A DNA stretch of 64,000 nucleotides from JAEZDC01 sp036676415 (GCA_036676415.1 JAKFCX010000025.1:62001-126000); one strand, 5' to 3'; shown: positions 33,930 through 42,437, numbered from the stretch's first letter. Notes: a model not told the origin generated them from the letters alone. Made by a program: numbers and translations.

Positions 33930-33983
33930 ACCTGAAGAGTGCGACGCAACAACAGCTCTATATTGATCCGAAGCCAGGTTCAT
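33930..33983 (+). repeat. Dispersed intergenic repeat R1, copy 6
   Basis: Contains CTGAAGAGTGCGACGCAACA, ACAGCTCTATATTGATCC and the 3' end GAAGCCAGGTTCATATTA. The middle part resembles the copy at 48634-48687 (AGCTCTATA). It ends one base short of the SDR stop codon. Confidence 0.6.
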
Positions 33984-33984
33984 A

Positions 33985-34848
33985 TTAACCATTTACGATT
34001 TCTCCTCCATTCGGATGTAAAACCTGTCCGGTCATATAACTTGAATCATCACTTGCCAGAAAAAGAAAACATGGTGCCACTTCATTGGTTTCACCTGCTC
34101 TCTTCATTGGCACATCACTTCCAAACTGTGCAACTTTCTTCTTATCAAAAGTTGAAACGATCAATGGAGTCCAGATCGGTCCTGGTGCCACACCATTTAC
34201 TCTTATCCCTTTTTCAACAAGATTGGCAGCAAGGCTTCGTGTAAAAGATACAATTGCACCCTTTGTAGAAGCATAATCGATCAATGCTGCACTACCACGA
34301 TATGCGGTAACAGAAGTTGTGTTGATAATAACGGCTCCTTTTTTCAAATGCTTCATGGCATATTTTGTGACCCAGAAATAAGAGAAGAAATTTGAGTTGA
34401 ACGTTTTTATCAATTGCTCTGTAGAAATATCTTCAATTGATTTTTGTTCCCAATGCATGGCAGCATTGTTTACCAGAATGTCGATCTTTCCTAATTTCTT
34501 TGCAGCACCTTCCACTATCTTCTTACAATTGCTTTCTCTTCCGAGATCACCCGGAAACAAAAAGCATTTTCTACCGTAAGCTTCTACTTCTTTTTTTGTT
34601 TCTTCGGCATCAACCTTTTCATTTAAAAAGCCGATGGCAATATCAGCACCTTCTTTAGCAAACAAAATAGCTACGGCTTTACCAATACCACTGTCACCAC
34701 CTGTTATCAAAGCGGTTTTGCCGTTTAACTTTCCACGCTCATCATTTATTGGTTCAGACGAAGGTTGAGGATCCATGGCAACTTCTTTCCCTGGTCTTCG
34801 TTGAGCCTGTTGTTTTCTTAACGCCTTTTTCGGGTTGGCTTTCTGCAT
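33985..34848 (-). CDS. SDR-family oxidoreductase (general-stress type)
   Basis: A 287-residue short-chain dehydrogenase/reductase. A basic 40-residue leader is followed by the Rossmann fold with TALITGGDSGIGKAVAILFA, the NAG-type motif VNNAAMHW, catalytic Ser in NTTSVTAY, the YASTKGA catalytic Tyr-Lys, and a C-terminal MTGQVLHPNGGEIVNG. The extended N-terminus and the sequence pattern are those of YhdF/YhxC-like general-stress SDRs. Substrate is unknown. It follows the topoisomerase-ku-ligD genes across an inverted pair of repeats, so it may be transcribed separately. Confidence 0.9.
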   Translation of the reverse strand: MQKANPKKALRKQQAQRRPGKEVAMDPQPSSEPINDERGKLNGKTALITGGDSGIGKAVAILFAKEGADIAIGFLNEKVDAEETKKEVEAYGRKCFLFPGDLGRESNCKKIVEGAAKKLGKIDILVNNAAMHWEQKSIEDISTEQLIKTFNSNFFSYFWVTKYAMKHLKKGAVIINTTSVTAYRGSAALIDYASTKGAIVSFTRSLAANLVEKGIRVNGVAPGPIWTPLIVSTFDKKKVAQFGSDVPMKRAGETNEVAPCFLFLASDDSSYMTGQVLHPNGGEIVNG

Positions 34849-34986
34849 AACACAAGTGATTTAAAGGGTTAGAAAGAAAACATCATACCACATACATATC
34901 ACCGATGCATTCGTTTGATGAGGAAGAACTTGCACAGAAATCAGCTGTTTTGGTGGCTATTTGTCCTTTGCGAGGTTTTTAAAAGG

Positions 34987-35589
34987 CTATTCTTCTAACA
35001 ATCCTTTTACAAGGCTTTTCCATTGAGGCTTGTTTAAGCCAGCAATTGCTCCGGCTGCAATTATTACATTTCTAACTTTATCAATTAAACGATCAGCTTT
35101 TGTATTGGGCTTTTCATTCCTTCCATTTACAGCAGCAACAATCTTATTTCCCTGCATGGTTACTGAGAATGTACTGCTGGCTTCATCTGTAAAGAAATGA
35201 GCGACATCTTTCTTTGTAGTATGTGGATTATCTGTTGGCCTCACCCTCATTGCCAGAACTTCTTTATCATTATCGCTGGTATGCTCAATTGCTTCAACCT
35301 GTACCCAATCATTTCCTTCACCTGTTGAATTGCCTGGACCGGGAATATCTATTTTGAAATGATCACCTAGTTGTACAGGACGAAAAACTTTATTCCCGTT
35401 TTCATCTGTCAGCTGAAATACAGCACTTCCGTTTCCGGCGTATTTGTGCCAGTTGTTTACATCGAGAAGCTTTTGCTTTGCTGATTGAAAAAGTGTTTGT
35501 GCGGAAGTTGAATCAGAAATGACAACTTCATAGCTCGTATCTGAACTAGCACCTGAATCTTTATCGGGAATGATGGAAGGTTCCGTCAT
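34987..35589 (-). CDS. Protein of unknown function, soluble
   Basis: A 200-residue protein I do not recognise. It has an acidic, Ser/Asp-rich N-terminus, a central beta-rich section (AVFQLTDENGNKVFRPVQLG, then HFKIDIPGPGNSTGEGNDWV), and a C-terminal part with a mildly hydrophobic helix (VRNVIIAAGAIAGLNKPQW). No signal peptide is evident. It sits in the stress/DNA-repair block next to the SDR gene on the same strand, with 138 bp between them. The even composition and clean frame argue for a real gene. Confidence 0.65.
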   Translation of the reverse strand: MTEPSIIPDKDSGASSDTSYEVVISDSTSAQTLFQSAKQKLLDVNNWHKYAGNGSAVFQLTDENGNKVFRPVQLGDHFKIDIPGPGNSTGEGNDWVQVEAIEHTSDNDKEVLAMRVRPTDNPHTTKKDVAHFFTDEASSTFSVTMQGNKIVAAVNGRNEKPNTKADRLIDKVRNVIIAAGAIAGLNKPQWKSLVKGLLEE

Positions 35590-35627
35590 AAGGTTTTTGA
35601 TGTATCGCTAAAAACCTGTGCCGAAAA

Positions 35628-36074
35628 TTAGCCTGGCAATGATTTCCATGTGGAAGCTGTCATCTCAAATTTTATCTCGCCGGATCTTGTAATTCCAACC
35701 TCTGTCCAACCAGCTTTTCTATAAAATTTATCAGCCCTGGAATCTGGAGCAGTGCTTAACCAAACCGAACCCTTATCGTTATCAAAATACCAGCCCATCA
35801 TCAGGTGATGTAACTGTTTTCCAATTCCTTTCATTTCATAATCTGGATGAACAAATAAAGCCCATATATTATCTTCTTCAAGATCAGCAATGGCAAATCC
35901 AACAATCAGATCCTGAATCTCACAAACCCAGCCCTTGCCACGTTTAGTGATGTACGTTTTGTAATCTTCAGTAGTAACGAGTTCTGGATTAGAAAGTACA
36001 TTCTCCTTTACGCTGTTACGGATCACATGCATTTGAGGAATATCAGAAACCAATGCTTCCCTAAATTTCATCAT
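35628..36074 (-). CDS. GNAT-family N-acetyltransferase
   Basis: A 148-residue acetyltransferase. The acetyl-CoA-binding motif A is visible as IWALFVHPDYEMKGIGKQLH, with FYRKAGWTEVGIT at the C-terminal motif B. The acceptor is unknown. Its start overlaps the stop codon of the upstream regulator gene by four bases (ATGA), so translation is probably coupled and the two products functionally linked. Confidence 0.9.
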   Translation of the reverse strand: MMKFREALVSDIPQMHVIRNSVKENVLSNPELVTTEDYKTYITKRGKGWVCEIQDLIVGFAIADLEEDNIWALFVHPDYEMKGIGKQLHHLMMGWYFDNDKGSVWLSTAPDSRADKFYRKAGWTEVGITRSGEIKFEMTASTWKSLPG

Positions 36075-37054
36075 GCCATAGCCATTTGCTTATTGTATTT
36101 ATTCCTGTACTCCATTGGAGATATACCGGTGATCTTTTTAAAAGTGGTTCTGAAAGCCTTGATATCTGAATAGCCTACTTTGTACATCACCTCGTTTACA
36201 TTCTCTCTTGATGACTCAAGACTTTTCTTGGCAGCTTCGATCTTTACACGTTGTATGTATTCTACAATTGTATTTGCTGTAGCTTTCTTAAATCTTCTTT
36301 CCAGGTTTCTTCTTCCAACGGCAAACATACTGGCAAGCTGGTCTACTGTTATCTTTTCACAAAAATTCTGTTCGATAAATTCCTGTGCTTTTTTTATCGG
36401 TTCATCTTCATGGGCTTTTTGTCCCTGGAAAATAATAAATGGTGACTGGCTATGCCGATCAATATCTATCATAAAAGCTTTTGCAATAAGTATTGCCACA
36501 TCACGCCCGGCAAATTTCTCTACCAGGTAAACAACAAGATTGGTGTATGAGTATGCACCACCACTTGTATAAATTCCACCTTCTTCAGTAAGAATTTTGT
36601 CGTCGACAAGGTTAGTATCAGGGAACATATTTCTGAACTCATTCGCAAATCTCCAGTGAGTAGCACATCGTTTACCTTTCAACAAACCGGTGGAAGCTAG
36701 AAAGAAAGTGCCAATGCAAAAGCTGGCTATCTCGGCACCATTTTCAAACTGCTCTATTAGCCATGGTGCGAAAGGTTGATTTAGTTCAATGGCTTGCTGC
36801 TGATCTCCCATCATTGCAGGAATAATAATAAGGTCTGTTTTCTTCACATCATCAATCAGCACATCTGGTTTTATTGTAAACAATCCATTCCGTTGACTCA
36901 CTTCATCAGAAGCACCTACCAACTGAACTTTGAACAAAGGAGGCTTGCCCATTGCCATACAAATTCCATTGGCTTCATTAAATATCTGGTGGGTACCTTC
37001 AATATTGGTAACACTGCAATGTCCAAACGGAACGATGATAGATATACTTTTCAT
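36071..37054 (-). CDS. GlxA-type AraC-family regulator (DJ-1/PfpI plus helix-turn-helix)
   Basis: A 327-residue transcription regulator. Residues 1-190 form a DJ-1/PfpI-like domain with the nucleophile-elbow cysteine in IASFCIGTFFLASTGLLKG. Residues about 215-320 form an AraC DNA-binding domain (QLASMFAVGRRNLERRFKK, VMYKVGYSDIKAFRTTFKK). In GlxA-like proteins the first domain is usually a sensor rather than an enzyme. The GNAT gene is translationally coupled downstream. The divergent plus-strand group beginning at 37156 is a candidate target. Confidence 0.9.
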   Translation of the reverse strand: MKSISIIVPFGHCSVTNIEGTHQIFNEANGICMAMGKPPLFKVQLVGASDEVSQRNGLFTIKPDVLIDDVKKTDLIIIPAMMGDQQQAIELNQPFAPWLIEQFENGAEIASFCIGTFFLASTGLLKGKRCATHWRFANEFRNMFPDTNLVDDKILTEEGGIYTSGGAYSYTNLVVYLVEKFAGRDVAILIAKAFMIDIDRHSQSPFIIFQGQKAHEDEPIKKAQEFIEQNFCEKITVDQLASMFAVGRRNLERRFKKATANTIVEYIQRVKIEAAKKSLESSRENVNEVMYKVGYSDIKAFRTTFKKITGISPMEYRNKYNKQMAMA

Positions 37055-37155
37055 AATTCGAATATAACAAGAGTTCCTGTCGTAATCAACACCTCAAATT
37101 GCCGTTTTAGCACCCTTACCAGTCAAAAAAAGCAGCTGATATTTGTATAAGCGGT

Positions 37156-37368
37156 ATGATAGAAGTCTTTAAAACCAATGTAGCAGATAAAGAACAGGCA
37201 ATTTCCGTGATTCATCTGTTGGAGAAACATTTTCCCGGCAACAGGATCAATTTTGATCTGCATGATTGTGACAGGATATTAAGAATCGATGGATCAGATT
37301 ACAGGCCTGATGAGATAATGACCCTTCTAAACGCTGCAGGATTTCAATGTGAAATATTAACCAGTTAA
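37156..37368 (+). CDS. Small HMA-like (ferredoxin-fold) protein
   Basis: A 70-residue protein, MIEVFKTNVADKEQAISVIH with HFPGNRINFDLHDCDRILRI and an alpha helix near the end. The length and beta-alpha-beta pattern resemble heavy-metal-associated domains, but the CxxC metal site is missing, so copper binding is not supported. Similar small proteins are common in Bacteroidota without known function. It is the first gene of a five-gene plus-strand run divergent from the GlxA-like regulator. Confidence 0.75.
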   Translation: MIEVFKTNVADKEQAISVIHLLEKHFPGNRINFDLHDCDRILRIDGSDYRPDEIMTLLNAAGFQCEILTS

Positions 37369-37377
37369 AACCAACAT

Positions 37378-37917
37378 ATGAAAATTGTAAAAAAGATATT
37401 GATAGGATTGGTAGCATTAATAGCTATCGTATTGATCGTTGCTCTTTTTGTAGAAAAAGATTATTCGGTAGAAAGAGAGATCGTGATCAACAAACCTTCA
37501 CCTGCAGTATTTAGTTATGTAAAGCAGATCAAAAACCAGGACCATTTTAGCAAATGGAATATGGCTGATCCAGGCATGAAAAAAACGTATAAAGGCACTG
37601 ATGCAGCTGTTGGATTTATTTATGCCTGGGAAGGGAACAGTGATGTAGGCAAAGGTGAACAGGAGATCAAAAGAATTGAAGAAGGAAAACGAATTGATAT
37701 GGACTTACGTTTTATTGAACCAATGGAAGCCACTGCACAGGCTTATATTACCACTGATGCAGTAAACCAAACTCAAACAAAAGTAAAGTGGGGTATGAAA
37801 AGTAGTATGCCCTATCCCTTCAATATTATGAGAGTTTTTATGAGCATAGAAGATATGCTGGGTAAAGACATAGAAACAGGACTGACTAATCTTAAATCGA
37901 ATTTGCAAAAACAATAA
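37378..37917 (+). CDS. SRPBCC-family protein with N-terminal membrane anchor
   Basis: A 179-residue protein. Residues 5-26 (IVKKILIGLVALIAIVLIVA) are a single hydrophobic anchor. The remainder is a START/SRPBCC fold of the polyketide-cyclase-2 type (YSVEREIVINKPSPAVFSYV, IKNQDHFSKWNMADPGMKKT). SRPBCC domains bind hydrophobic ligands in a deep cavity. It lies 9 bp after the HMA-like gene and 10 bp before a VOC gene, in one probable transcript. Confidence 0.88.
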   Translation: MKIVKKILIGLVALIAIVLIVALFVEKDYSVEREIVINKPSPAVFSYVKQIKNQDHFSKWNMADPGMKKTYKGTDAAVGFIYAWEGNSDVGKGEQEIKRIEEGKRIDMDLRFIEPMEATAQAYITTDAVNQTQTKVKWGMKSSMPYPFNIMRVFMSIEDMLGKDIETGLTNLKSNLQKQ

Positions 37918-37927
37918 ACCATCAATA

Positions 37928-38344
37928 ATGGCAACAAAAATATTTGTAAATCTTCCCGTCAAAGACTTAGAAAAATCAATAGAATTCTTTAAGAAGGTAG
38001 GCTATACATTCAATGAACATTTTACTGATGCCACAGCTGCATGTATGGTGATATCCGAAGATATTTATGCCATGCTGCTGACGGAACCAAAATTTAAAGG
38101 CTTTCTTCCAAAAGAAAAACAGGTTGCGGATGCTACTAAGCAAACGGAAGTATTGATTGCTCTTTCGTGTGACACCAAAGAAAAAGTGCATGAATTAGCT
38201 GATGCGGCTATGAATGCCGGAGCAACTGAAGCAAGAGCACCGGAAGATCTTGGTTTCATGTTCACGAGGATGTTCAATGATCTTGATGGCCATATCTGGG
38301 AAGTTTTCTGGATGGATCCTGCAGCTATTTCGCAACAATCATAA
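37928..38344 (+). CDS. VOC-family (glyoxalase/bleomycin-resistance fold) protein
   Basis: A 138-residue vicinal-oxygen-chelate protein: IFVNLPVKDLEKSIEFFKKV in the first beta-alpha module and RMFNDLDGHIWEVFWMDP at the end, with the metal-ligand Glu in WEVFW. It resembles the group of lactoylglutathione-lyase-like proteins of Bacteroidota. The substrate is unknown. It sits in the small-protein run 37156-39253. Confidence 0.9.
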   Translation: MATKIFVNLPVKDLEKSIEFFKKVGYTFNEHFTDATAACMVISEDIYAMLLTEPKFKGFLPKEKQVADATKQTEVLIALSCDTKEKVHELADAAMNAGATEARAPEDLGFMFTRMFNDLDGHIWEVFWMDPAAISQQS

Positions 38345-38360
38345 TTGCAGAAGAAGGATA

Positions 38361-38828
38361 ATGCCTAAAGATCATCCATGGACAAATGCTGTATTTACAA
38401 GGATAATTAAGTCAAACAGGAATGATGTATTCAGGGCATGGAGTGAAGAAAAACAAGTTGCTGTTTGGTGGGGGCCATACGGTTTTACCAATCCGGTTTG
38501 CAAGTGGAATGCAAAACAGAAAGGAAATATCTATCTCGAAATGACTTCTCCTGATGGAATGAGATTTCCATTAAAAGGATTTTTTTATGAAGTAATTAAA
38601 CCAGAGCAGCTTGTTTTTACAACCAATGCATTTGAAGAACAGTTAGAAATTCTTACTGCCGTAATATTAACCGAAGTAAATGGCAAAACAAGACTCACAG
38701 TTGAAGCTACTGTAATGAAAGCCATTCCTGCTGTATATTGCTTTCTCGAAACCATGTATGAGGGATGGAAACAAAGTCTTGATAAACTTGAAATTCACCT
38801 GCAGAAAAATCTAAACAAATCAATATGA
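38361..38828 (+). CDS. SRPBCC/AHSA1-like protein
   Basis: A 155-residue protein starting at ATG 38361 (MPKDHPWTNAVFTRIIKSNR); a longer reading frame upstream overlaps the VOC gene and is not credible. It has the AHSA1-like pattern NDVFRAWSEEKQVAVWWGPY and the central GFTNPVCKWNAKQKG. The C-terminal helix is MYEGWKQSLDKLEIHL. Its stop codon overlaps the next start (ATGA). Proteins of this fold bind small hydrophobic ligands. Confidence 0.88.
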   Translation: MPKDHPWTNAVFTRIIKSNRNDVFRAWSEEKQVAVWWGPYGFTNPVCKWNAKQKGNIYLEMTSPDGMRFPLKGFFYEVIKPEQLVFTTNAFEEQLEILTAVILTEVNGKTRLTVEATVMKAIPAVYCFLETMYEGWKQSLDKLEIHLQKNLNKSI

Positions 38829-39253
38829 GAAACAGGCTAATCAGTTATACACCGTTACATACCGACCTTGGAATACTATTATTACGATTGATCTTTGGTG
38901 GCATGTTTATTTATTTCGGCTATCAAAAACTGGGTAATTACGATATGATGCTTGGACTGATTGGAGATCCAATTGGTATAGGATCAAAACTATCTCTCAA
39001 CCTCACCATTTTTAGTGAGTTCTTCTGTGGAATTTTTATTGCATTAGGGTTTCTTACAAGGGTGTTTGTAATACCAACATTCATTACGATGATCGTGGCT
39101 TATTTCGTGGTACATGCCAACGATACATTCCATGTTAAACAAAGTGCGTTTGTGTATATGGTACTTTGTCTACCGGTTTTTGTATTAGGGAGTGGAAGAT
39201 TTTCTGTTGATCGCTTAATCTTCAAAAACAAACAAATTCATTCAATAAAATAA
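38825..39253 (+). CDS. DoxX-family membrane protein
   Basis: A 142-residue inner-membrane protein with four hydrophobic segments and the DoxX signature LGILLLRLIFGGMFIYFGYQ and FSEFFCGIFIALGFLTRV. DoxX proteins are linked to redox stress and to thiosulfate-quinone oxidoreductase-like partners, though most have no defined activity. It is the last gene of the plus-strand run and is coupled to the AHSA1-like gene by a 4-bp overlap. Confidence 0.88.
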   Translation: MRNRLISYTPLHTDLGILLLRLIFGGMFIYFGYQKLGNYDMMLGLIGDPIGIGSKLSLNLTIFSEFFCGIFIALGFLTRVFVIPTFITMIVAYFVVHANDTFHVKQSAFVYMVLCLPVFVLGSGRFSVDRLIFKNKQIHSIK

Positions 39254-39781
39254 GATCAAAGCACCAGTATTCACCCGTCACTTCAACTGATGGTAAATCC
39301 GTATAGTTAAAGTGTAAATACCAAATGATTACTGTTCATCTGGCATTTTCCCCAATTCTCCCCTCTAAATTGAAAAGGAACCGAAAGAGTAAATCAGCTA
39401 TCCTTAGCGTACACGATTTGTATAAGTAACAAGCACCTGAAATCACCCGAATTCCCTTTAGCAGCTATTCTAAAAAAGGCTAAATACCGCTACAGGCTTG
39501 AGATTGAAGGCAACATTTGATCTTTCGTTTACTTGATGAAAGTCTTTTAACCCATCCAAATCCTATTGGAGAAAGAGCTCCTTTTAACCAAAGTTCTATA
39601 CCCGAAACTCCCTTATGCAAATACAAAATCTTACAGCTATCTACATTCTATTCACATCTCAAAATAATTGTTTAGCATTTTTTGTACAAATATGAACAGG
39701 TTCTGTACCTTAATGCCCTGTAAGCACCTCTACAGAGGGAAAAACAGTAGTTTATTTATTAACTCTTAAATTTTAAACGTT
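39254..39781. other. 528-bp non-coding region upstream of the SWIB gene
   Basis: No credible ORF. It contains a bulged hairpin at 39684-39708 and a small palindrome CCTCTACAGAGG at 39727-39738, both within 100 nt of the SWIB start. The rest (39254-39680) holds nothing I recognise. Confidence 0.4.
39684..39708 (+). promoter_or_regulatory. Bulged hairpin in the SWIB leader region
   Basis: GTACA and TGTAC pair outside, GAAC and GTTC pair inside, with a 5-nt bulge and loop AG. It lies 74 nt before the SWIB start codon. It could be a leader structure or an operator palindrome. Confidence 0.3.
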
Positions 39782-40180
39782 ATGGCAACAGCGAAGAAAG
39801 CTGCAAAAAAAGCCGCTAAAAAAGCTGCTCCTAAGAAGGCTGCTCCTAAGAAAGCTGCACCAAAGAAAGCCGCTAAAAAAGCTGCACCAAAAAAAGCAGC
39901 GAAGAAAGCTGCACCAAAAAAGAAATCAGCAAGAAAACCTAATGCTGCATTCATGGCTCCATTAACACCAAGTGCTACTCTTGCAGAAGTGATTGGTAGC
40001 AAAGCAGTGCCAAGAACTGAAGTGGTTAAGAAGATCTGGGATTACATCAAGAAGAACAATCTTCAGGATAAGAAGAACAGAAGAAACATCAACGCAGATG
40101 GAAAACTAAAACCTTTGTTTGGTAAAGATCAAATTTCAATGTTTGAGCTTGCTAAAATTGTAAACAAACATCTGAAGTAA
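39782..40180 (+). CDS. SWIB/MDM2-domain protein with histone-H1-like Lys/Ala tail
   Basis: A 132-residue chromatin-like protein. Residues 1-55 are an almost pure Lys/Ala/Pro tail of repeated KKAAPKKAA units, like histone H1 tails. A SWIB domain follows (AFMAPLTPSATLAEVIGSKA, VVKKIWDYIKKNNLQDKKNR, INADGKLKPLFGKDQISMFE). SWIB domains are otherwise typical of eukaryotic chromatin remodelers and of Chlamydiae and some Bacteroidota. The protein probably binds DNA non-specifically through the tail. It has a long leader and a strong terminator and is monocistronic. Confidence 0.95.
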   Translation: MATAKKAAKKAAKKAAPKKAAPKKAAPKKAAKKAAPKKAAKKAAPKKKSARKPNAAFMAPLTPSATLAEVIGSKAVPRTEVVKKIWDYIKKNNLQDKKNRRNINADGKLKPLFGKDQISMFELAKIVNKHLK

Positions 40181-40199
40181 TACAACGCATCTTCATAAG

Positions 40200-40226
40200 T
40201 AAACCCCGAACCTTTCGGGGTTTTTT
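40200..40226. terminator. Bidirectional intrinsic terminator
   Basis: Stem AAACCCCGAA / TTCGGGGTTT with a short loop and a TTTTTT tail, between the SWIB gene and the convergent GH13 gene, overlapping the GH13 stop codon. Confidence 0.88.
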
Positions 40227-41490
40227 ATTGCTCTTTATAATAGACCAGGTAAGACCAGGCTCCTAACTCAAATTGAATATTTTTGTTAAACTCATAATTC
40301 AACCCGGAGAAAGCACTGGTAAAACTTCCGTGGATATTATCATCCGATAAATTAACTGCAACCTTTTCTTCCGGGGAAAAATTGATCAATACCAGCAGAA
40401 TACTGTTCTCATGTTTACGTATGTACGAAGTAACTTTCATTGAATCATTTCCAATACATTCAACTGATCCATGTTTTATGGCATCTATACTTCTTATCTG
40501 CAAAAGCGTTTGATAAAAGGAGTGCAGCGAGGGTTCAGTCCATTCAATAACATCCTTATCAAAAAACTTCAGTCGTTTCATGTTTGGCAACTCCTGCCCA
40601 CTATAGATCAAAGGAAGGTCACCAAATGTGCAACATAATACCGCTAAGGCTTTTGCAGCTTCACCATATTTTTCATATTCTGTTCCATTCCAGCTATTCT
40701 CGTCATGATTAGATGTGAACATCAGCTTATAACAATCAAGTGGCAGTTCTCTTAACCTTTTCAATTCATGCATAAATTCATGAAACGGGCAATGACCTTT
40801 AAAGAACTGTTCACTCTTATGCATCCAACTCCATGCATAAGTAGCATCAAACACATGGTGATAGTTATTATCGTCCGTTTCTGCCAGCCAGAATAATGGT
40901 TTAATAATATCGCAGGACTTTCTTGCCCCTGACCAGAAATCTAAAGGAACAAGATGAGCCATATCACACCTGAACCCATCGATATCACATTCATTTATCC
41001 AATATTGCATTGAACGAACCATCTCGTTTCTCATTTCCATTTGAGCATAATCAAGGTCGATCACATCGGCCCAGCCATTTCTGTCATAGAATTCTCCGTG
41101 CTCATTTCGATGATACCACTCAGGATGTTCTTTCGTCCAGTGATGATCAGAGCCAGTATGATTGGCCACCCAATCAATGATCAGCTTCATCCCTCTTGCA
41201 TGAACTTCGGTAACTAAATCTTTGAAATTATCTAATGTTCCAAACTCAGGATTGATCTTCGTATAAGAAGAACATGCATAATAACTTCCTAATGTTCCTT
41301 GTCGCTTTTCAATACTGATTGGAGTGATGGGCATCAGCCACAATATCTTCACTCCCATTTCCTGTAACCGGGATAAATGCTTTTGAAAAGCAGCAAATGT
41401 TCCTTCTGGAGTGTATTGACGAATGTTTACTTCATATACATTACTGCTTTTTGCCCAGGATACGATTGGAAAAAGTTTTGCCATCGACAT
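40225..41490 (-). CDS. GH13 alpha-amylase-family glycoside hydrolase
   Basis: A 421-residue (beta/alpha)8 glucanase without signal peptide, so cytoplasmic. The start is ATG 41488-41490 or 41482-41484; the longer frame runs into the divergent gene. All four conserved regions are present: IDWVANHTG, GFRCDMAHL with the nucleophile Asp, FWLAETDD with the acid/base Glu, and FTSNHDENSW with the third Asp. It probably acts on intracellular alpha-glucans or maltodextrins. Its 5' end is only about 36 bp from the divergent hydrolase start. Confidence 0.93.
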   Translation of the reverse strand: MSMAKLFPIVSWAKSSNVYEVNIRQYTPEGTFAAFQKHLSRLQEMGVKILWLMPITPISIEKRQGTLGSYYACSSYTKINPEFGTLDNFKDLVTEVHARGMKLIIDWVANHTGSDHHWTKEHPEWYHRNEHGEFYDRNGWADVIDLDYAQMEMRNEMVRSMQYWINECDIDGFRCDMAHLVPLDFWSGARKSCDIIKPLFWLAETDDNNYHHVFDATYAWSWMHKSEQFFKGHCPFHEFMHELKRLRELPLDCYKLMFTSNHDENSWNGTEYEKYGEAAKALAVLCCTFGDLPLIYSGQELPNMKRLKFFDKDVIEWTEPSLHSFYQTLLQIRSIDAIKHGSVECIGNDSMKVTSYIRKHENSILLVLINFSPEEKVAVNLSDDNIHGSFTSAFSGLNYEFNKNIQFELGAWSYLVYYKEQ

Positions 41491-41526
41491 AAAAATATAA
41501 CTCAATTCAATCCATAACTTCAATAG

Positions 41527-42387
41527 ATGGAAATGATAAAGAATTTATGCCTTGAGGGATCTGGAAACAGGCTAATGAGCACCGATATTTTCTTTATTAA
41601 TGATGCTAAGATGAAACCTGTTGTAATCTATGCTCATGGTTTTAACGGCTTTAAAGACTGGGGCAATTTTGATATGATTGCTAAGCAATTTGCTGATGCA
41701 GGATTTGTGTTCATTAAATTTAATTTCTCTCATAATGGCACTACTCCTGAACATCCAGAAGAATTTGTTGATCTCTATGCTTACGGAGAAAACAATTATA
41801 CAAGAGAATTGCATGATCTGCAGGTAGTGATTGACTGGGCTACTGACTCAACAAATCCTTTTGCCAGTCAAATAGATCGGGATCAATTGTATCTAATCGG
41901 TCATAGCAGAGGTGGAGGAATTGTGTTGATCAAAGCTGCAGAGGAAAAACGAATCAAGGCAGCAGCTACCTGGGCTTCTGTTGCTGAATGTAAAACTCCC
42001 TGGAGTACCTGGGATGATCAGAAAATAGCTGATTGGAAGCAAACTGATGTGCAGTATTATTTTAATGGAAGAACCAAACAACAAATGCCATTGCATTACC
42101 AGTTGTATGAAGATTACCAGGATAACATTGAGAGATTGGATGTACAAAAAGCTATCAGCAAATTAGCTATACCTATGCTTATTTGTCACGGAACGAAAGA
42201 TGAAGCAGTAAATGTTGAGAAAGCATATCTGTTGAAAGAACATAACCCTACAGCTGAATTATTTTTGATTGAATCAGATCATGTGTTTGACAGAAAACAT
42301 CCGTGGAACGAAGATCATTTACCGGAAGCAATGCAACAGGTTGTTGACAAGACTATCAGTTTCTTTAGTTTGGTTAAAACTAAGTAG
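41527..42387 (+). CDS. Alpha/beta hydrolase
   Basis: A 286-residue serine hydrolase of the dienelactone-hydrolase/BAAT-like type. The nucleophile elbow is LIGHSRGGGIVL, preceded by the oxyanion-loop VIYAHGFNGFKDWGNFD. The acid is likely in ICHGTKDEAVN and the histidine in IESDHVFDRKHPW. No signal peptide. The substrate is unknown. It is divergent from the GH13 gene with almost no intergenic space. Confidence 0.88.
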   Translation: MEMIKNLCLEGSGNRLMSTDIFFINDAKMKPVVIYAHGFNGFKDWGNFDMIAKQFADAGFVFIKFNFSHNGTTPEHPEEFVDLYAYGENNYTRELHDLQVVIDWATDSTNPFASQIDRDQLYLIGHSRGGGIVLIKAAEEKRIKAAATWASVAECKTPWSTWDDQKIADWKQTDVQYYFNGRTKQQMPLHYQLYEDYQDNIERLDVQKAISKLAIPMLICHGTKDEAVNVEKAYLLKEHNPTAELFLIESDHVFDRKHPWNEDHLPEAMQQVVDKTISFFSLVKTK

Positions 42388-42397
42388 CTGATTTGCT

Positions 42398-42437
42398 TTT
42401 TCCACTCTCAGCTCTACACTCTAAACTATCAACTATC
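42398..42437. repeat. Single-arm word-repeat tract
   Basis: ACTCTCAGCTCTACACTCTA followed by AACTATCAACTATC, ending at the phosphatase stop codon (42433). It is a one-sided relative of the inverted spacers, built of the words ACTCT and AACTATC. Confidence 0.4.

Noticed and set aside
39766..40002. ORF opposite the Lys/Ala tail of the SWIB gene
   Set aside because: Its Phe/Ala/Leu composition is only the complement of the KKAAPKK codons.
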